Of a stretch of DNA of 50,326 nucleotides, positions 17,376 through 23,075 are shown piece after piece. Position numbers and translations under genes: made by a program. Numbering within the stretch: the first letter of the stretch is position 1; every line of letters begins with the position of its first letter. The notes below the pieces were generated by a model, which saw only the letters and a list, made by a program, of their open reading frames with translations, did no database searches and was not told the DNA's origin. Source of the DNA: a virus; IMG/VR virus record IMGVR_UViG_3300027893_000005, positions 1-50,326 of that record, one strand, 5' to 3'.

Positions 17376-17450
17376 TGCAGGGTCGTCTAGCGGTAGGACA
17401 CCTGGCTCTGAACCAGGAGATCGGAGGTTCGAATCCTCCCCCTGCATCCA
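17376..17450 (+). tRNA. tRNA-Gln (anticodon CTG)
   Basis: This is a 75-base cloverleaf. The acceptor stem is TGCAGGG/CCCTGCA with discriminator T and encoded CCA (17448-17450). The anticodon stem is CCTGG/CCAGG with loop CTCTGAA, so the anticodon is CTG (17408-17410), reading CAG. The T arm is GGAGG TTCGAAT CCTCC. Only three bases separate it from tRNA-Trp, so both are processed from one transcript. Confidence 0.93.
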
Positions 17451-17889
17451 CTCTCCCCCACTAGTAAAGCTCCCTTAACTTCCCCACATCGTTAATAAAG
17501 ATCGCGTAGGCTTCGTCCTGGTACGAGGTATATTTGGCCAATTTTCGCCCCGCGCTGTCAGAGGACTAGAAACAAATGGGTAACGGAGCCGGGTGCGCCG
17601 GAACGAAGCGGTGTGGAATTGAATCCGCGCCGCGCGGACATGATTTTGGTCGGCTCGAACAAATTTTCAGAACAAATGTGCCAAATGTGCGGAATTAGCA
17701 CAGGCGTTCTTGCGTATACGTGTATTCCCCCATCGATGACACATCTGTTTGCCAAGAACAAATGTTTCAGCGCGTGCGTACTATCCGGTCTGGTGTGAAA
17801 AAATCGCACGCATGTTCGCTCGTGCTGGCTACGTCAGCGTGCGACCAGATAAAGCACTCGCAGTTTAAACAGTCCTTACAGTTTTAACA

Positions 17890-17907
17890 TGACAAACTGA
17901 CACTTAT
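17890..17907. promoter_or_regulatory. bipartite operator-like site, copy 2
   Basis: TGACAAACTGACACTTAT matches the site at 16954-16971 at 15 of 18 positions; only the three spacer bases differ. It lies ~250 bp upstream of the first small-gene operon (18157). The two copies bracket the RHH gene and tRNAs, as expected for a regulator controlling both flanking transcription units. Confidence 0.4.
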
Positions 17908-17913
17908 ATCGCA

Positions 17914-17939
17914 ATGCACAACGTCTATGCACAACGTCT
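17914..17939. repeat. 13-bp tandem repeat, two full copies
   Basis: ATGCACAACGTCT occurs twice head to tail (17914-17926 and 17927-17939) and the start of a third unit (ATG) follows. It lies seven bases after the second bipartite TGAC site. A repeated protein-binding site or a replication-slippage product are both possible. Confidence 0.7.
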
Positions 17940-18108
17940 ATGGGCACGCACGCGCGGAATAGAGAATGGCTATAGATTGGCATAGCCTATCACTCAGGGA
18001 GGTAGGTATCGAGGCCGTCTATATCGAGGCACCAATCGGCGGCTGATAATCTTAGGAAAAGGTTGACAAGCGTGGTAAAATGACCCTAGAGACTGTAACA
18101 TCCGGAGG

Positions 18109-18143
18109 CTTCGAGCGTCTTTATATCTGGAGACGTTTCGAAG
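18109..18143 (+). promoter_or_regulatory. hairpin directly upstream of a ribosome binding site
   Basis: CTTCGA-g-CGTCT pairs with AGACG-tt-TCGAAG around a 10-base loop, giving an 11-pair stem with one small internal loop. The 3' arm ends at the GGAGG-type ribosome binding site of the gene at 18157, so the hairpin could protect the 5' end of the mRNA or adjust access to the site. No U-run follows, which argues against a terminator. Confidence 0.5.
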
Positions 18144-18156
18144 GGAGGCGAGGCAG

Positions 18157-18369
18157 ATGCTAAAGCTCGCACGCGAGCAGAAGATGGCCATGCGTTATCT
18201 CTCGCGCAAGGGCAAGGTTGTTTCCGCCCATAGCGTGAGGGAATATGTCAGGCACTACACGCATAGGCACCACGGGAAGCACGCTGGTGCGTTTGACCCG
18301 TGCGCGAACTTCCCGAAGCCTATGTTCCACTTGGTGCCTGCCTCGGAAGTGAGGCTAGACTATGCCTGA
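18157..18369 (+). CDS. small His/Arg-rich protein, 70 aa
   Basis: This is the first gene of the small-gene cluster, with GGGAGGCGAGG before the ATG. The 70-residue product is basic, with a central His-rich stretch (YVRHYTHRHHGKHAG) that could bind metal or nucleic acid. It is not recognised. The next gene starts eight bases before its stop, so they are co-translated. Preceded by the hairpin at 18109. Confidence 0.6.
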   Translation: MLKLAREQKMAMRYLSRKGKVVSAHSVREYVRHYTHRHHGKHAGAFDPCANFPKPMFHLVPASEVRLDYA

Positions 18370-18556
18370 ACCACGCATACCGAAGCTAACGCCAGAAGAG
18401 GCAAACATGGCGTACACGGCCGCGCATGCTGAGAATGTGACGCTGGCGTTTGTGCTCCACTATCTACACTGGGCAAAGGCACGAGCCCAGATGCTAGACA
18501 CCATTGTCCAGACGAGGCAGCTAACGCTCATAGGCGAGAAGGGAGGGAGCGAATGA
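18362..18556 (+). CDS. small protein of unknown function, 64 aa
   Basis: This is a 64-residue, mainly helical protein (LTPEEANMAYTAAHAENVTL, then FVLHYLHWAKARAQML). The start overlaps the previous gene by eight bases and has GAGG upstream. Its stop overlaps the next ATG. No family was recognised. Confidence 0.6.
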   Translation: MPEPRIPKLTPEEANMAYTAAHAENVTLAFVLHYLHWAKARAQMLDTIVQTRQLTLIGEKGGSE

Positions 18557-18762
18557 AAAGCCTCGGAGAAATCCAGTACAGCGAACTCCTGCATGCGATA
18601 CAGATCGGCTACGTGGACATCGCAAACGTGGTAGTGGTCGGAAGTACCGTATGCGAGAAGAAGGGAGACGCGCTAATCCGTCACATACCATGCGCGTCTG
18701 AGCATGGCGCTGGGGTAGTGCGTGCTATCCTGGCAAGGGAGGCAGGTTGCGAAGGATGCTAG
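18553..18762 (+). CDS. small protein of unknown function, 69 aa
   Basis: This is a 69-residue protein with a strong site (GGGAGGGAGCGA) before its ATG, overlapping the previous gene by four bases. It has a hydrophobic strand region (YVDIANVVVVGSTVC) and two further Cys at the end (CEGC). Function is unknown. Confidence 0.6.
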   Translation: MKSLGEIQYSELLHAIQIGYVDIANVVVVGSTVCEKKGDALIRHIPCASEHGAGVVRAILAREAGCEGC

Positions 18763-18872
18763 GCGTTGCCCATCGACTCCGGAGAATAGGCAAGGCGAGG
18801 CAGGCACTGGCGAGGAGAGTCGCTCATGAGCGAACGATTCGCTGGTGTCTAGCCTCCATTCGCGGAAAGTGA
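18756..18872 (+). CDS. possible 38-aa basic peptide gene
   Basis: An ATG at 18756 overlaps the stop of the previous gene (ATGCTAG) and opens a 38-codon frame. It ends at 18872, just before the GAGGGAGGC site of the next gene. The peptide is very basic (RLRRIGKARQALARRVAHER). A purine-rich GGGAGGC lies ~15 bases upstream, further than usual. The exact fit between neighbouring genes supports it; the short length and distant site do not. Confidence 0.4.
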   Translation: MLGVAHRLRRIGKARQALARRVAHERTIRWCLASIRGK

Positions 18873-18879
18873 GGGAGGC

Positions 18880-19152
18880 ATGATACTACAGCATTGCCCC
18901 AGGGAGTACAAGGGCAAGCCCTACGGTTGCGGGTATGGCCCAATCCATCCTACACGAGCGTTTCTTGACTATGGTGGCCGTTGCCCCAATTGCGGGAAGG
19001 CTTTCCGCCCATACCGGAAGCCTCGCCCAAAGGTTGCCCCATCTGGCCAGCTATGCGCGGTAACTAGCCTTGCCACTGGCAAGCGATACTGCGACCAACC
19101 CGCAGTCAACGGCCGTTACTGTCGCAGGCACGAGTATCTCAACTACGAGTGA
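18880..19152 (+). CDS. zinc-ribbon protein, 90 aa
   Basis: The 90-residue product starts behind GAGGGAGGC. It has a CPNCGK knuckle at ~35-40 and further Cys/His pairs (CAV..., YCDQ, YCRRHEY), which could complete one or two zinc sites. The middle is basic (RPYRKPRPK). A nucleic-acid-binding role is likely by analogy. The stop overlaps the GTG of the DNA glycosylase-like gene, so both may work together on DNA. Confidence 0.7.
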   Translation: MILQHCPREYKGKPYGCGYGPIHPTRAFLDYGGRCPNCGKAFRPYRKPRPKVAPSGQLCAVTSLATGKRYCDQPAVNGRYCRRHEYLNYE

Positions 19153-19844
19153 CTCGCGCAAGAGCTAAGCAACTACGCCTATTCCCGAAGCGCGACCGCA
19201 CGCTTGCGCAATACTTGGCCGTGCGTGCGGGCGAGCATAGGGAATGGGCCGCTATTATCGAGCCTTGTGGCTCCGAACAATCCGTCTACGATAGATACCT
19301 CTTCGCTTTTCTCTCAATCAACACTGCCTTTGCCCCTAACTGCGAGGCATTCGCCAGGATGCGAGGCAGATACTGGACAGATGAGACGGAGACACTCGCC
19401 AGCATCCGGTTGACTCCGAGTGTCTCTTTCGCCCCTACCAAAGCAAAGGACATTGCAGCGTTCACTAAGCGATACCTCGCCCATCCGGAGGCGTTCAGGA
19501 TTCGCCCATCAGAGACGCCTAGCGAGGCAAGAGAACGCCTCAACATTCAGGGATTAGGCCAGGCTAAGCTATCGTTTGCCCTAGCACTGGCGAGCCCTAC
19601 AATGGCTGACGTTGCCTGCCTCGATAGGCACGTACAACGATGGGCAACGGGTAGGGATAGGAAAGCCTTGTCTCCCAGGGAGTACAAGCGAATCGAGCGA
19701 GCCCTATCCCTCGTTGGCGAGCGTTACGGAGTGAGTACGTTCGTTGCCCAGTGGTGCGTATGGGACTGGATGCGAGGCTACGAGGAGAACCATCGAATCA
19801 TCGCAGACGAGAAGGGAGGTGACGAGCATGCCCAAGCAGGTTGA
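19149..19844 (+). CDS. HhH-GPD-type DNA glycosylase-like protein
   Basis: The 231-residue product (GTG start overlapping the preceding TGA) has a helix-hairpin-helix segment NIQGLGQAKLSFALALA followed by DVACLDRHVQRW. Lys140 and Asp159 are 19 residues apart, the same distance as the catalytic Lys and Asp of OGG1-type bifunctional glycosylase/AP lyases. This suggests base-excision repair or removal of a specific base from DNA. No iron-sulphur Cys loop is present at the C-terminus, unlike MutY or Nth. The damage or base recognised cannot be read from sequence. Confidence 0.65.
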   Translation: MTRARAKQLRLFPKRDRTLAQYLAVRAGEHREWAAIIEPCGSEQSVYDRYLFAFLSINTAFAPNCEAFARMRGRYWTDETETLASIRLTPSVSFAPTKAKDIAAFTKRYLAHPEAFRIRPSETPSEARERLNIQGLGQAKLSFALALASPTMADVACLDRHVQRWATGRDRKALSPREYKRIERALSLVGERYGVSTFVAQWCVWDWMRGYEENHRIIADEKGGDEHAQAG

Positions 19845-20133
19845 GTTGTATGTGCCCCTTGCGTACAATGATGGCACGATTATAGACCCTAACACCCTCC
19901 GAGACGAGGAGAATTTCCTAAGCGAGCGTTTCGGAGGCGTGTCCATCATTCCCAATGTACGCGGACGCTGGTATCGCGATGGTGCAATACAGCGTGAATG
20001 TATCGAAATCTGGCGCATCATCGTAGACGAGTATGACCCTAGCTGGTGGAGCGGCTACAAGGTACGTGCTCGCAATATGTACGAACAGGAGGATTTCCTC
20101 ATCGTGGTTTCCGACGTTGGCCTTATCCTCTAG
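19828..20133 (+). CDS. conserved small protein with FGG...GxW motif, 101 aa
   Basis: The start at 19828 has GGGAGGTGACGAGC upstream and overlaps the glycosylase-like gene by 17 bases. The product begins KQVELYVPLAYNDG and has LSERFGGVSIIPNVRGRW, a layout found in small bacterial and phage proteins of unknown role. The C-terminal half is beta-rich (FLIVVSDVGLIL). An inverted repeat (CTTATCC/GGATAAG, 20122-20150) covers its stop codon. Confidence 0.65.
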   Translation: MPKQVELYVPLAYNDGTIIDPNTLRDEENFLSERFGGVSIIPNVRGRWYRDGAIQRECIEIWRIIVDEYDPSWWSGYKVRARNMYEQEDFLIVVSDVGLIL

Positions 20134-20351
20134 GGTTATCCCTGGATAAGAGTCTAGCGTAAGGGAGGTGAAAGCGGAGGCTTCGGCTATCCCGCAAGCG
20201 GGCTAGTCGTAGGCTGGGGCGGGTGCCTGGCACCTTGGCCGGACGCCTGGCGTTGCCTGCCCTGGCCTGGCTCGCCCACCCTGGGAGAGTGGCTGGGCCT
20301 GGCTGGAGGAGATGGAACATTCGTATACACTTAGTCTGGGTCTAGTGTGTA
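20134..20351 (+). other. structured, mostly non-coding leader region
   Basis: No convincing gene is seen. A GGGAGGTG at 20163-20170 leads only to a 12-codon frame. The stretch 20190-20310 is very G+C rich, with CCCG/CGGG, GGTGCC-T-GGCACC and six CCTGG copies in 77 bp, so the RNA should be strongly folded. A hairpin ATACAC/GTGTAT (20325-20352) precedes the TYGCTTG array. An ATG at 20312 opens a frame into the next gene, but its GGAGGAG abuts the ATG. Confidence 0.5.
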
Positions 20352-20452
20352 TCGCTTCCATCTTGTTGCTTGTAGGCAATTGCTTGCGGATAGTCGCTTG
20401 CAGCCAATGTTCACTGAGTATTTACCTGGGTCGCTTGCAATCAGATTCGCTT
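20352..20452. repeat. TYGCTTG iteron-like array, 14-bp spacing
   Basis: Six copies of TYGCTT start at 20352, 20366, 20380, 20394, 20431 and 20447. The first four are exactly 14 bp apart. Units include TTGCTTGCGGATAG and TCGCTTGCAGCCAA. The spacing is not a multiple of three, so it does not come from coding. The array ends just upstream of AAAGGAGG and the GTG start at 20489. A related tandem pair lies at 22313-22340. It may bind a regulator or a replication initiator. Confidence 0.65.
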
Positions 20453-20488
20453 AGGTGTAAGGTAGGTATAGGAAAGGAGGTTTCCCCT

Positions 20489-20689
20489 GTGGAGAAGCTG
20501 GCAACGCTAGTGCTCCTCATCCTGCTGGTCTTTGCGATGTATCACCTTTACACCAGCGAGGTTATGCCAATGGCCGGTGGCTACGTGCTCACTGAGCGCC
20601 ACTGTGCCGAGGACGAGGTGCTAGACTGGATAGCCGACGACGTGCGCGGGTGCGTGCACATCGACGAGCTATGCCAAGAAGGGAGATAG
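20489..20689 (+). CDS. small single-span membrane protein, 66 aa
   Basis: The GTG at 20489 has AAAGGAGG nine bases upstream. An upstream ATG at 20312 would run through the repeat array and has a badly placed site. The 66-residue product has one N-terminal membrane segment (LATLVLLILLVFAMYHL) and an acidic soluble tail with two Cys (HCAEDEVLDWIADDVRGC). Function is unknown. Small membrane proteins early in phage operons often alter host envelope or block superinfection, but nothing here shows that. Confidence 0.65.
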   Translation: MEKLATLVLLILLVFAMYHLYTSEVMPMAGGYVLTERHCAEDEVLDWIADDVRGCVHIDELCQEGR

Positions 20690-20690
20690 C

Positions 20691-21002
20691 ATGACTGAGA
20701 ACGGCGCGGCAAGCGCCTTTGCCAATGACCCCATCGTCATCGCAATCCGTGATAATAGGTGGGGCGGCGTGTTCGGTGACGTCTTCGACAATGACCCCAT
20801 ATACTACGAGCACCACGAGGGCAAGGCTGACCACCCCTATCCAGAGGGCAACGGCGACTACCATCCAGGTATCACCGATGGCTTTGTCCGGCGCGGCAAC
20901 CACTACGTGTTGGTCTTCGTGACCAAGCAGGGCGAGGTCAACATAGACATGGGCTACCACGAGGACGAGATACCGGCCCATGCCTTCAGGATGGGGACGT
21001 AG
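20691..21002 (+). CDS. hypothetical protein, 103 aa
   Basis: This is a 103-residue acidic protein starting two bases after the previous stop, with AAGGGAGATAGC upstream. It is rich in Asp, His, Tyr and Gly (DNDPIYYEHHEGKADHPYPE), with a beta-rich second half (NHYVLVFVTKQGEVNIDMGY). No family was recognised. Confidence 0.65.
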   Translation: MTENGAASAFANDPIVIAIRDNRWGGVFGDVFDNDPIYYEHHEGKADHPYPEGNGDYHPGITDGFVRRGNHYVLVFVTKQGEVNIDMGYHEDEIPAHAFRMGT

Positions 21003-21003
21003 C

Positions 21004-21192
21004 ATGGCTGACCTGACATCCCTTATCATAGCCTTCGAGTCCGGCGAGCTAGACGAGGAGGAGACTATCGCCCTGTTTCAGGAGTTAGTTGACACTGGCA
21101 TGGCCTGGCAGTTGCAGGGCAGCTACGGCCGGATGGCCCGGTGTCTCATCGAGGCTGGCCTGGTTCGGCCAAGAAAGGGGGCGGCATGCTAG
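21004..21192 (+). CDS. conserved small phage protein (LQGSYGR motif)
   Basis: The 62-residue product starts at 21004 behind GGGGACGTAGC. It reads LIIAFESGELDEEETIALFQ and then WQLQGSYGRMARCLIEAGLV, closely matching a small helical protein found in many phages of G+C-rich hosts. Its function is not established. It lies within the small-gene operon. Confidence 0.75.
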   Translation: MADLTSLIIAFESGELDEEETIALFQELVDTGMAWQLQGSYGRMARCLIEAGLVRPRKGAAC

Positions 21193-21308
21193 ACCCTAAG
21201 CACTACCCTATGTTGGGCGGCGAGTGCGGCTGCCCCACCTGCAAGGAATCGAAGACCACCACCCTTGCAGACCTACAGGAAGGAGACAAGGATGGCAACA
21301 AGCGGTAA
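21186..21308 (+). CDS. possible 40-aa Cys-rich protein
   Basis: The ATG at 21186 overlaps the stop of the previous gene and has AGGGGG upstream. The frame ends at 21308, overlapping the next start by 17 bases. The peptide contains ECGCPTCK, a possible zinc knuckle, in the middle of an otherwise polar sequence. Tiny CxxC proteins are common in this operon, which supports it. The short length limits confidence. Confidence 0.5.
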   Translation: MLDPKHYPMLGGECGCPTCKESKTTTLADLQEGDKDGNKR

Positions 21309-21501
21309 GGTGAAGACCATCATCCGGTGTCCCAAGGGCACCGCCAGGCGAGAGGTTCCCCTGGCTGAGGTGCAGGTGCCCGACCTATGGCATACCGGCC
21401 AGTGGCTGAAGGAGCAAGGCTGCCCGAAGGCTGGCGAGGCAGTGCTAGAGTGCTGGGGCCTGGCCCATGACCTGCTGGCTAACCTGAGAGGAGAGGTCTA
21501 G
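21292..21501 (+). CDS. hypothetical protein, 69 aa
   Basis: The ATG at 21292 has AAGGAGACAAGG upstream. The 69-residue product has a basic N-terminal strand region (KVKTIIRCPKGTARREVPLA) and a C-terminal helix (AVLECWGLAHDLLANLRG). It is not recognised. Confidence 0.65.
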   Translation: MATSGKVKTIIRCPKGTARREVPLAEVQVPDLWHTGQWLKEQGCPKAGEAVLECWGLAHDLLANLRGEV

Positions 21502-21502
21502 C

Positions 21503-21664
21503 GTGACCAAGCAGCGTAAGAAGAAGCGGAGCGAGAAGGCCAAGCCGGAGGGACTGAGCGGGTACGCTGCACGGCGGCGCTTGCCCTGGAGTGAGCGCCA
21601 CCCCAGGCACACCGTACCCGTGCACGCCTGCCCCCACTGCGTCCCTCAGAAAGGAGCGGCATGA
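21503..21664 (+). CDS. 53-aa basic protein with CPHC
   Basis: The GTG start at 21503 lies behind GAGAGGAGAGG, and the TGA overlaps the ATG of the next gene (ATGA). The N-terminus is strongly basic (TKQRKKKRSEKAKPEG), the middle Arg-rich, and the end has a single CPHC pair that could take part in a zinc site. Site and overlap support a real gene. Confidence 0.6.
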   Translation: MTKQRKKKRSEKAKPEGLSGYAARRRLPWSERHPRHTVPVHACPHCVPQKGAA

Positions 21665-21903
21665 GAAACTGCCAAGTAGCGGCGGCATGGGCGGCTGGTC
21701 GCACGGCCAGCACCCAGCACATGACGACCGATGGCGACCGCCTATGGAGCTACAACCTGGTCATCGGCTTCACCGAGGACGACGGCAGCAAGGTGGCAAT
21801 TGACTACACTGCGCCCCACTTCGTCAGCATGACCACCTCCTGTCACGTCGGGCTTGCGAAGCGTGTAGCAGACTGGGCCGAACCGCCGAGGAAGGACAGG
21901 TAA
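21661..21903 (+). CDS. conserved small phage protein, 80 aa
   Basis: This 80-residue protein contains MTTDGDRLWSYNLVIGFTED and YTAPHFVSMTTSCHVGLAKR. Together these match a widespread small phage family with the pattern tDG-x-L-x-SY ... YTA ... TTS-x-H. The role is unknown; a beta-barrel-like fold is plausible. It is coupled to the upstream gene by ATGA overlap and has AAAGGAGCGGC upstream. Confidence 0.75.
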   Translation: MRNCQVAAAWAAGRTASTQHMTTDGDRLWSYNLVIGFTEDDGSKVAIDYTAPHFVSMTTSCHVGLAKRVADWAEPPRKDR

Positions 21904-21904
21904 G

Positions 21905-22147
21905 ATGCTCGAACATCGCAAGCACCAATCACCCTGTCCCCACTGCGTCGCTGAGGTCATCGCCGGTCTTGACGTATACGACCTGGCTGTCAGCATCCCT
22001 GGCTACCAGGCCAACCGCAAGTGCGTGAACAAGCGCCACCTCGTTGTCCATATCGGTGACCTGTTCGCCGCCTTTGACCCTGGCTTCGACCGCCAGGCAT
22101 TCGAGGAGGCGTGCGGCGAGGGGGCCGAGCCTGGCAAGGTGTACTGA
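21905..22147 (+). CDS. small CPHC protein, 80 aa
   Basis: The 80-residue product starts two bases after the previous stop behind GGACAGGTAAG. It has an N-terminal CPHC (res ~11-14) and a later single Cys (RKCVNKRHL), a possible half zinc site, and a helical C-terminus. It is not recognised. Its stop overlaps the next start (TGATG). Confidence 0.65.
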   Translation: MLEHRKHQSPCPHCVAEVIAGLDVYDLAVSIPGYQANRKCVNKRHLVVHIGDLFAAFDPGFDRQAFEEACGEGAEPGKVY

Positions 22148-22311
22148 TGGCCAGCGACAAGAAGGCCCGCAAGATGGCCCGCATTGGGAAGGAGCGGGCG
22201 GAGCCGGTCGAGAAAGAACCGCTCCGGATGTGGTACACTGTAAATGAGAGAGGGAACTTTGCCCTTCGACGGAGTTGGCGATACACAGTGAGAGGGGCAA
22301 GGCATAGCTAG
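22147..22311 (+). CDS. 54-aa basic protein
   Basis: The ATG at 22147 overlaps the TGA of the previous gene; AAGGTG lies eight bases upstream. The 54-residue product is basic (ASDKKARKMARIGKERAE) with a C-terminal segment MWYTVNERGNFALRRSWRYT that looks beta-rich. Function is unknown. The TYGCTTG tandem pair begins two bases after its stop. Confidence 0.6.
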   Translation: MASDKKARKMARIGKERAEPVEKEPLRMWYTVNERGNFALRRSWRYTVRGARHS

Positions 22312-22312
22312 T

Positions 22313-22340
22313 TCGCTTGTGCTTAGTCGCTTGCGACTAG
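22313..22340. repeat. TYGCTTG tandem pair with palindromic operator
   Basis: Two 14-bp units, TCGCTTGTGCTTAG and TCGCTTGCGACTAG, are head to tail and 11 of 14 bases agree. The second unit forms a perfect dyad TAGTCGC-TT-GCGACTA (22324-22339), better suited to a protein dimer than to an RNA hairpin. AAAGGAGG follows at once. The motif and spacing match the array at 20352-20452. Confidence 0.65.
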
Positions 22341-22354
22341 AAAGGAGGCACCCC

Positions 22355-22657
22355 GTGAACGAAGACCAACCAGTTGAGCGACGTTGCGCCAAGTATGACA
22401 TGTTCAAGTACGTGCTTCTCGGTATCTACAACAACCGGCCCTACTACATGGGTGAGCACATCGAGGAGCACCTGAAGGGTTTCGTCCCGCCAGTGCCACC
22501 GTACCTCACCAAGCTGGTGCTGGATGCGACACAGTCTGGGGCCAAGTACCAGCACTACGTCATCCTCGCTACCCGTGTGGACAGGGCAGAGGTCACCACC
22601 TGGCTGTTCCACGCTGAGATCGTGGTGCCTACCCCGATGGTGGAGTGGAGCACATAG
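22355..22657 (+). CDS. hypothetical protein, 100 aa
   Basis: The GTG at 22355 has AAAGGAGG seven bases upstream. The 100-residue product is mixed alpha/beta (MFKYVLLGIYNNRPYYMGEH, then HYVILATRVDRAEVTTWLFH). It is not recognised. It is the first gene after the palindromic site at 22324-22339, so it may start a separately controlled unit. Confidence 0.65.
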   Translation: MNEDQPVERRCAKYDMFKYVLLGIYNNRPYYMGEHIEEHLKGFVPPVPPYLTKLVLDATQSGAKYQHYVILATRVDRAEVTTWLFHAEIVVPTPMVEWST

Positions 22658-22658
22658 G

Positions 22659-23060
22659 ATGGCGTGGCGAGAGCTTCGAGCCCATGACCCTCCTCCACCT
22701 GACCCCTTCGCCAAGCCTGGCATGGGGCAGGGATTGGTTGACACCCACCCCGACACGGAGTCACAGCATGGGCGGCAGTATCACTCTCAGCACGCACGCA
22801 AGGCTATCGATGGCGTGCTGCGTCGTGACCTGCCGGAGCTTGTCATCAAGGGTTGCCCCCACTGCGGCGGCGACCTGTGCAAGGAGCACGAGGACTTCGG
22901 GTATGGGGACTACTCATGTAAGGACTGTGGCCGTGCCTGGGACGTGGCCTCAGTCGCCCGGATTGGCGGACGTTGGCGCATCACCTTCGGGAGAGTCGGC
23001 CACTACCTTGACCAGACTCCTCCGAAGAGGAAGAGACGCGGGAAGTACGGATACGATTAG
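22659..23060 (+). CDS. zinc-ribbon protein, 133 aa
   Basis: The start at 22659 follows the previous stop by one base with GTGGAG upstream. The N-terminal ~50 residues are Pro/His/Gln-rich. Residues ~69-97 form a zinc ribbon with CPHCGG and CKDCGR about 20 residues apart. The C-terminus is basic (PPKRKRRGKYG). Such ribbons usually bind DNA or RNA; the exact role is unknown. Confidence 0.7.
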   Translation: MAWRELRAHDPPPPDPFAKPGMGQGLVDTHPDTESQHGRQYHSQHARKAIDGVLRRDLPELVIKGCPHCGGDLCKEHEDFGYGDYSCKDCGRAWDVASVARIGGRWRITFGRVGHYLDQTPPKRKRRGKYGYD

Positions 23061-23075
23061 GAAGGAGGTGCACAG

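Larger units (their letters stand above)
17451..18108. other. 658-bp regulatory/non-coding region
   Basis: No convincing gene is present. Short frames here lack ribosome binding sites. The stretch is visibly more A+T rich than its flanks. It holds four copies of AACAAAT (17571, 17658, 17671, 17757), a 13-bp tandem repeat (17914-17939), the second bipartite TGAC site (17890-17907) and a small inverted repeat GGCTAT/ATAGCC (17968-17987). A TTGACA lies at 18063-18068, whose best -10 match 17-18 bases on is poor. Replication origin and promoter functions are both possible. Confidence 0.6.

Noticed and set aside
17299-17450. Suppressor tRNAs implying an altered genetic code
   Set aside because: The anticodons are CCA and CTG, which read UGG and CAG. 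TAG and TGA both serve as normal stops with correct gene overlaps throughout.
17613-17798. Frame of about 61 codons in the non-coding region after the tRNAs
   Set aside because: No ribosome binding site, and unlike real genes here it sits across the AACAAAT repeats. The opposite-strand frame 17558-17809 fails for the same reasons.
20190-20310. Riboswitch in the G+C-rich leader
   Set aside because: Several hairpins can be drawn, but none matches a known riboswitch core that I recognise, and strong folding is expected from composition alone.
20312-20488. N-terminal extension of the membrane gene at 20489 from an ATG at 20312
   Set aside because: GGAGGAG abuts the ATG, and the segment is made of the 14-bp repeats, whose period does not fit codons. 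The GTG at 20489 has an ideal site.
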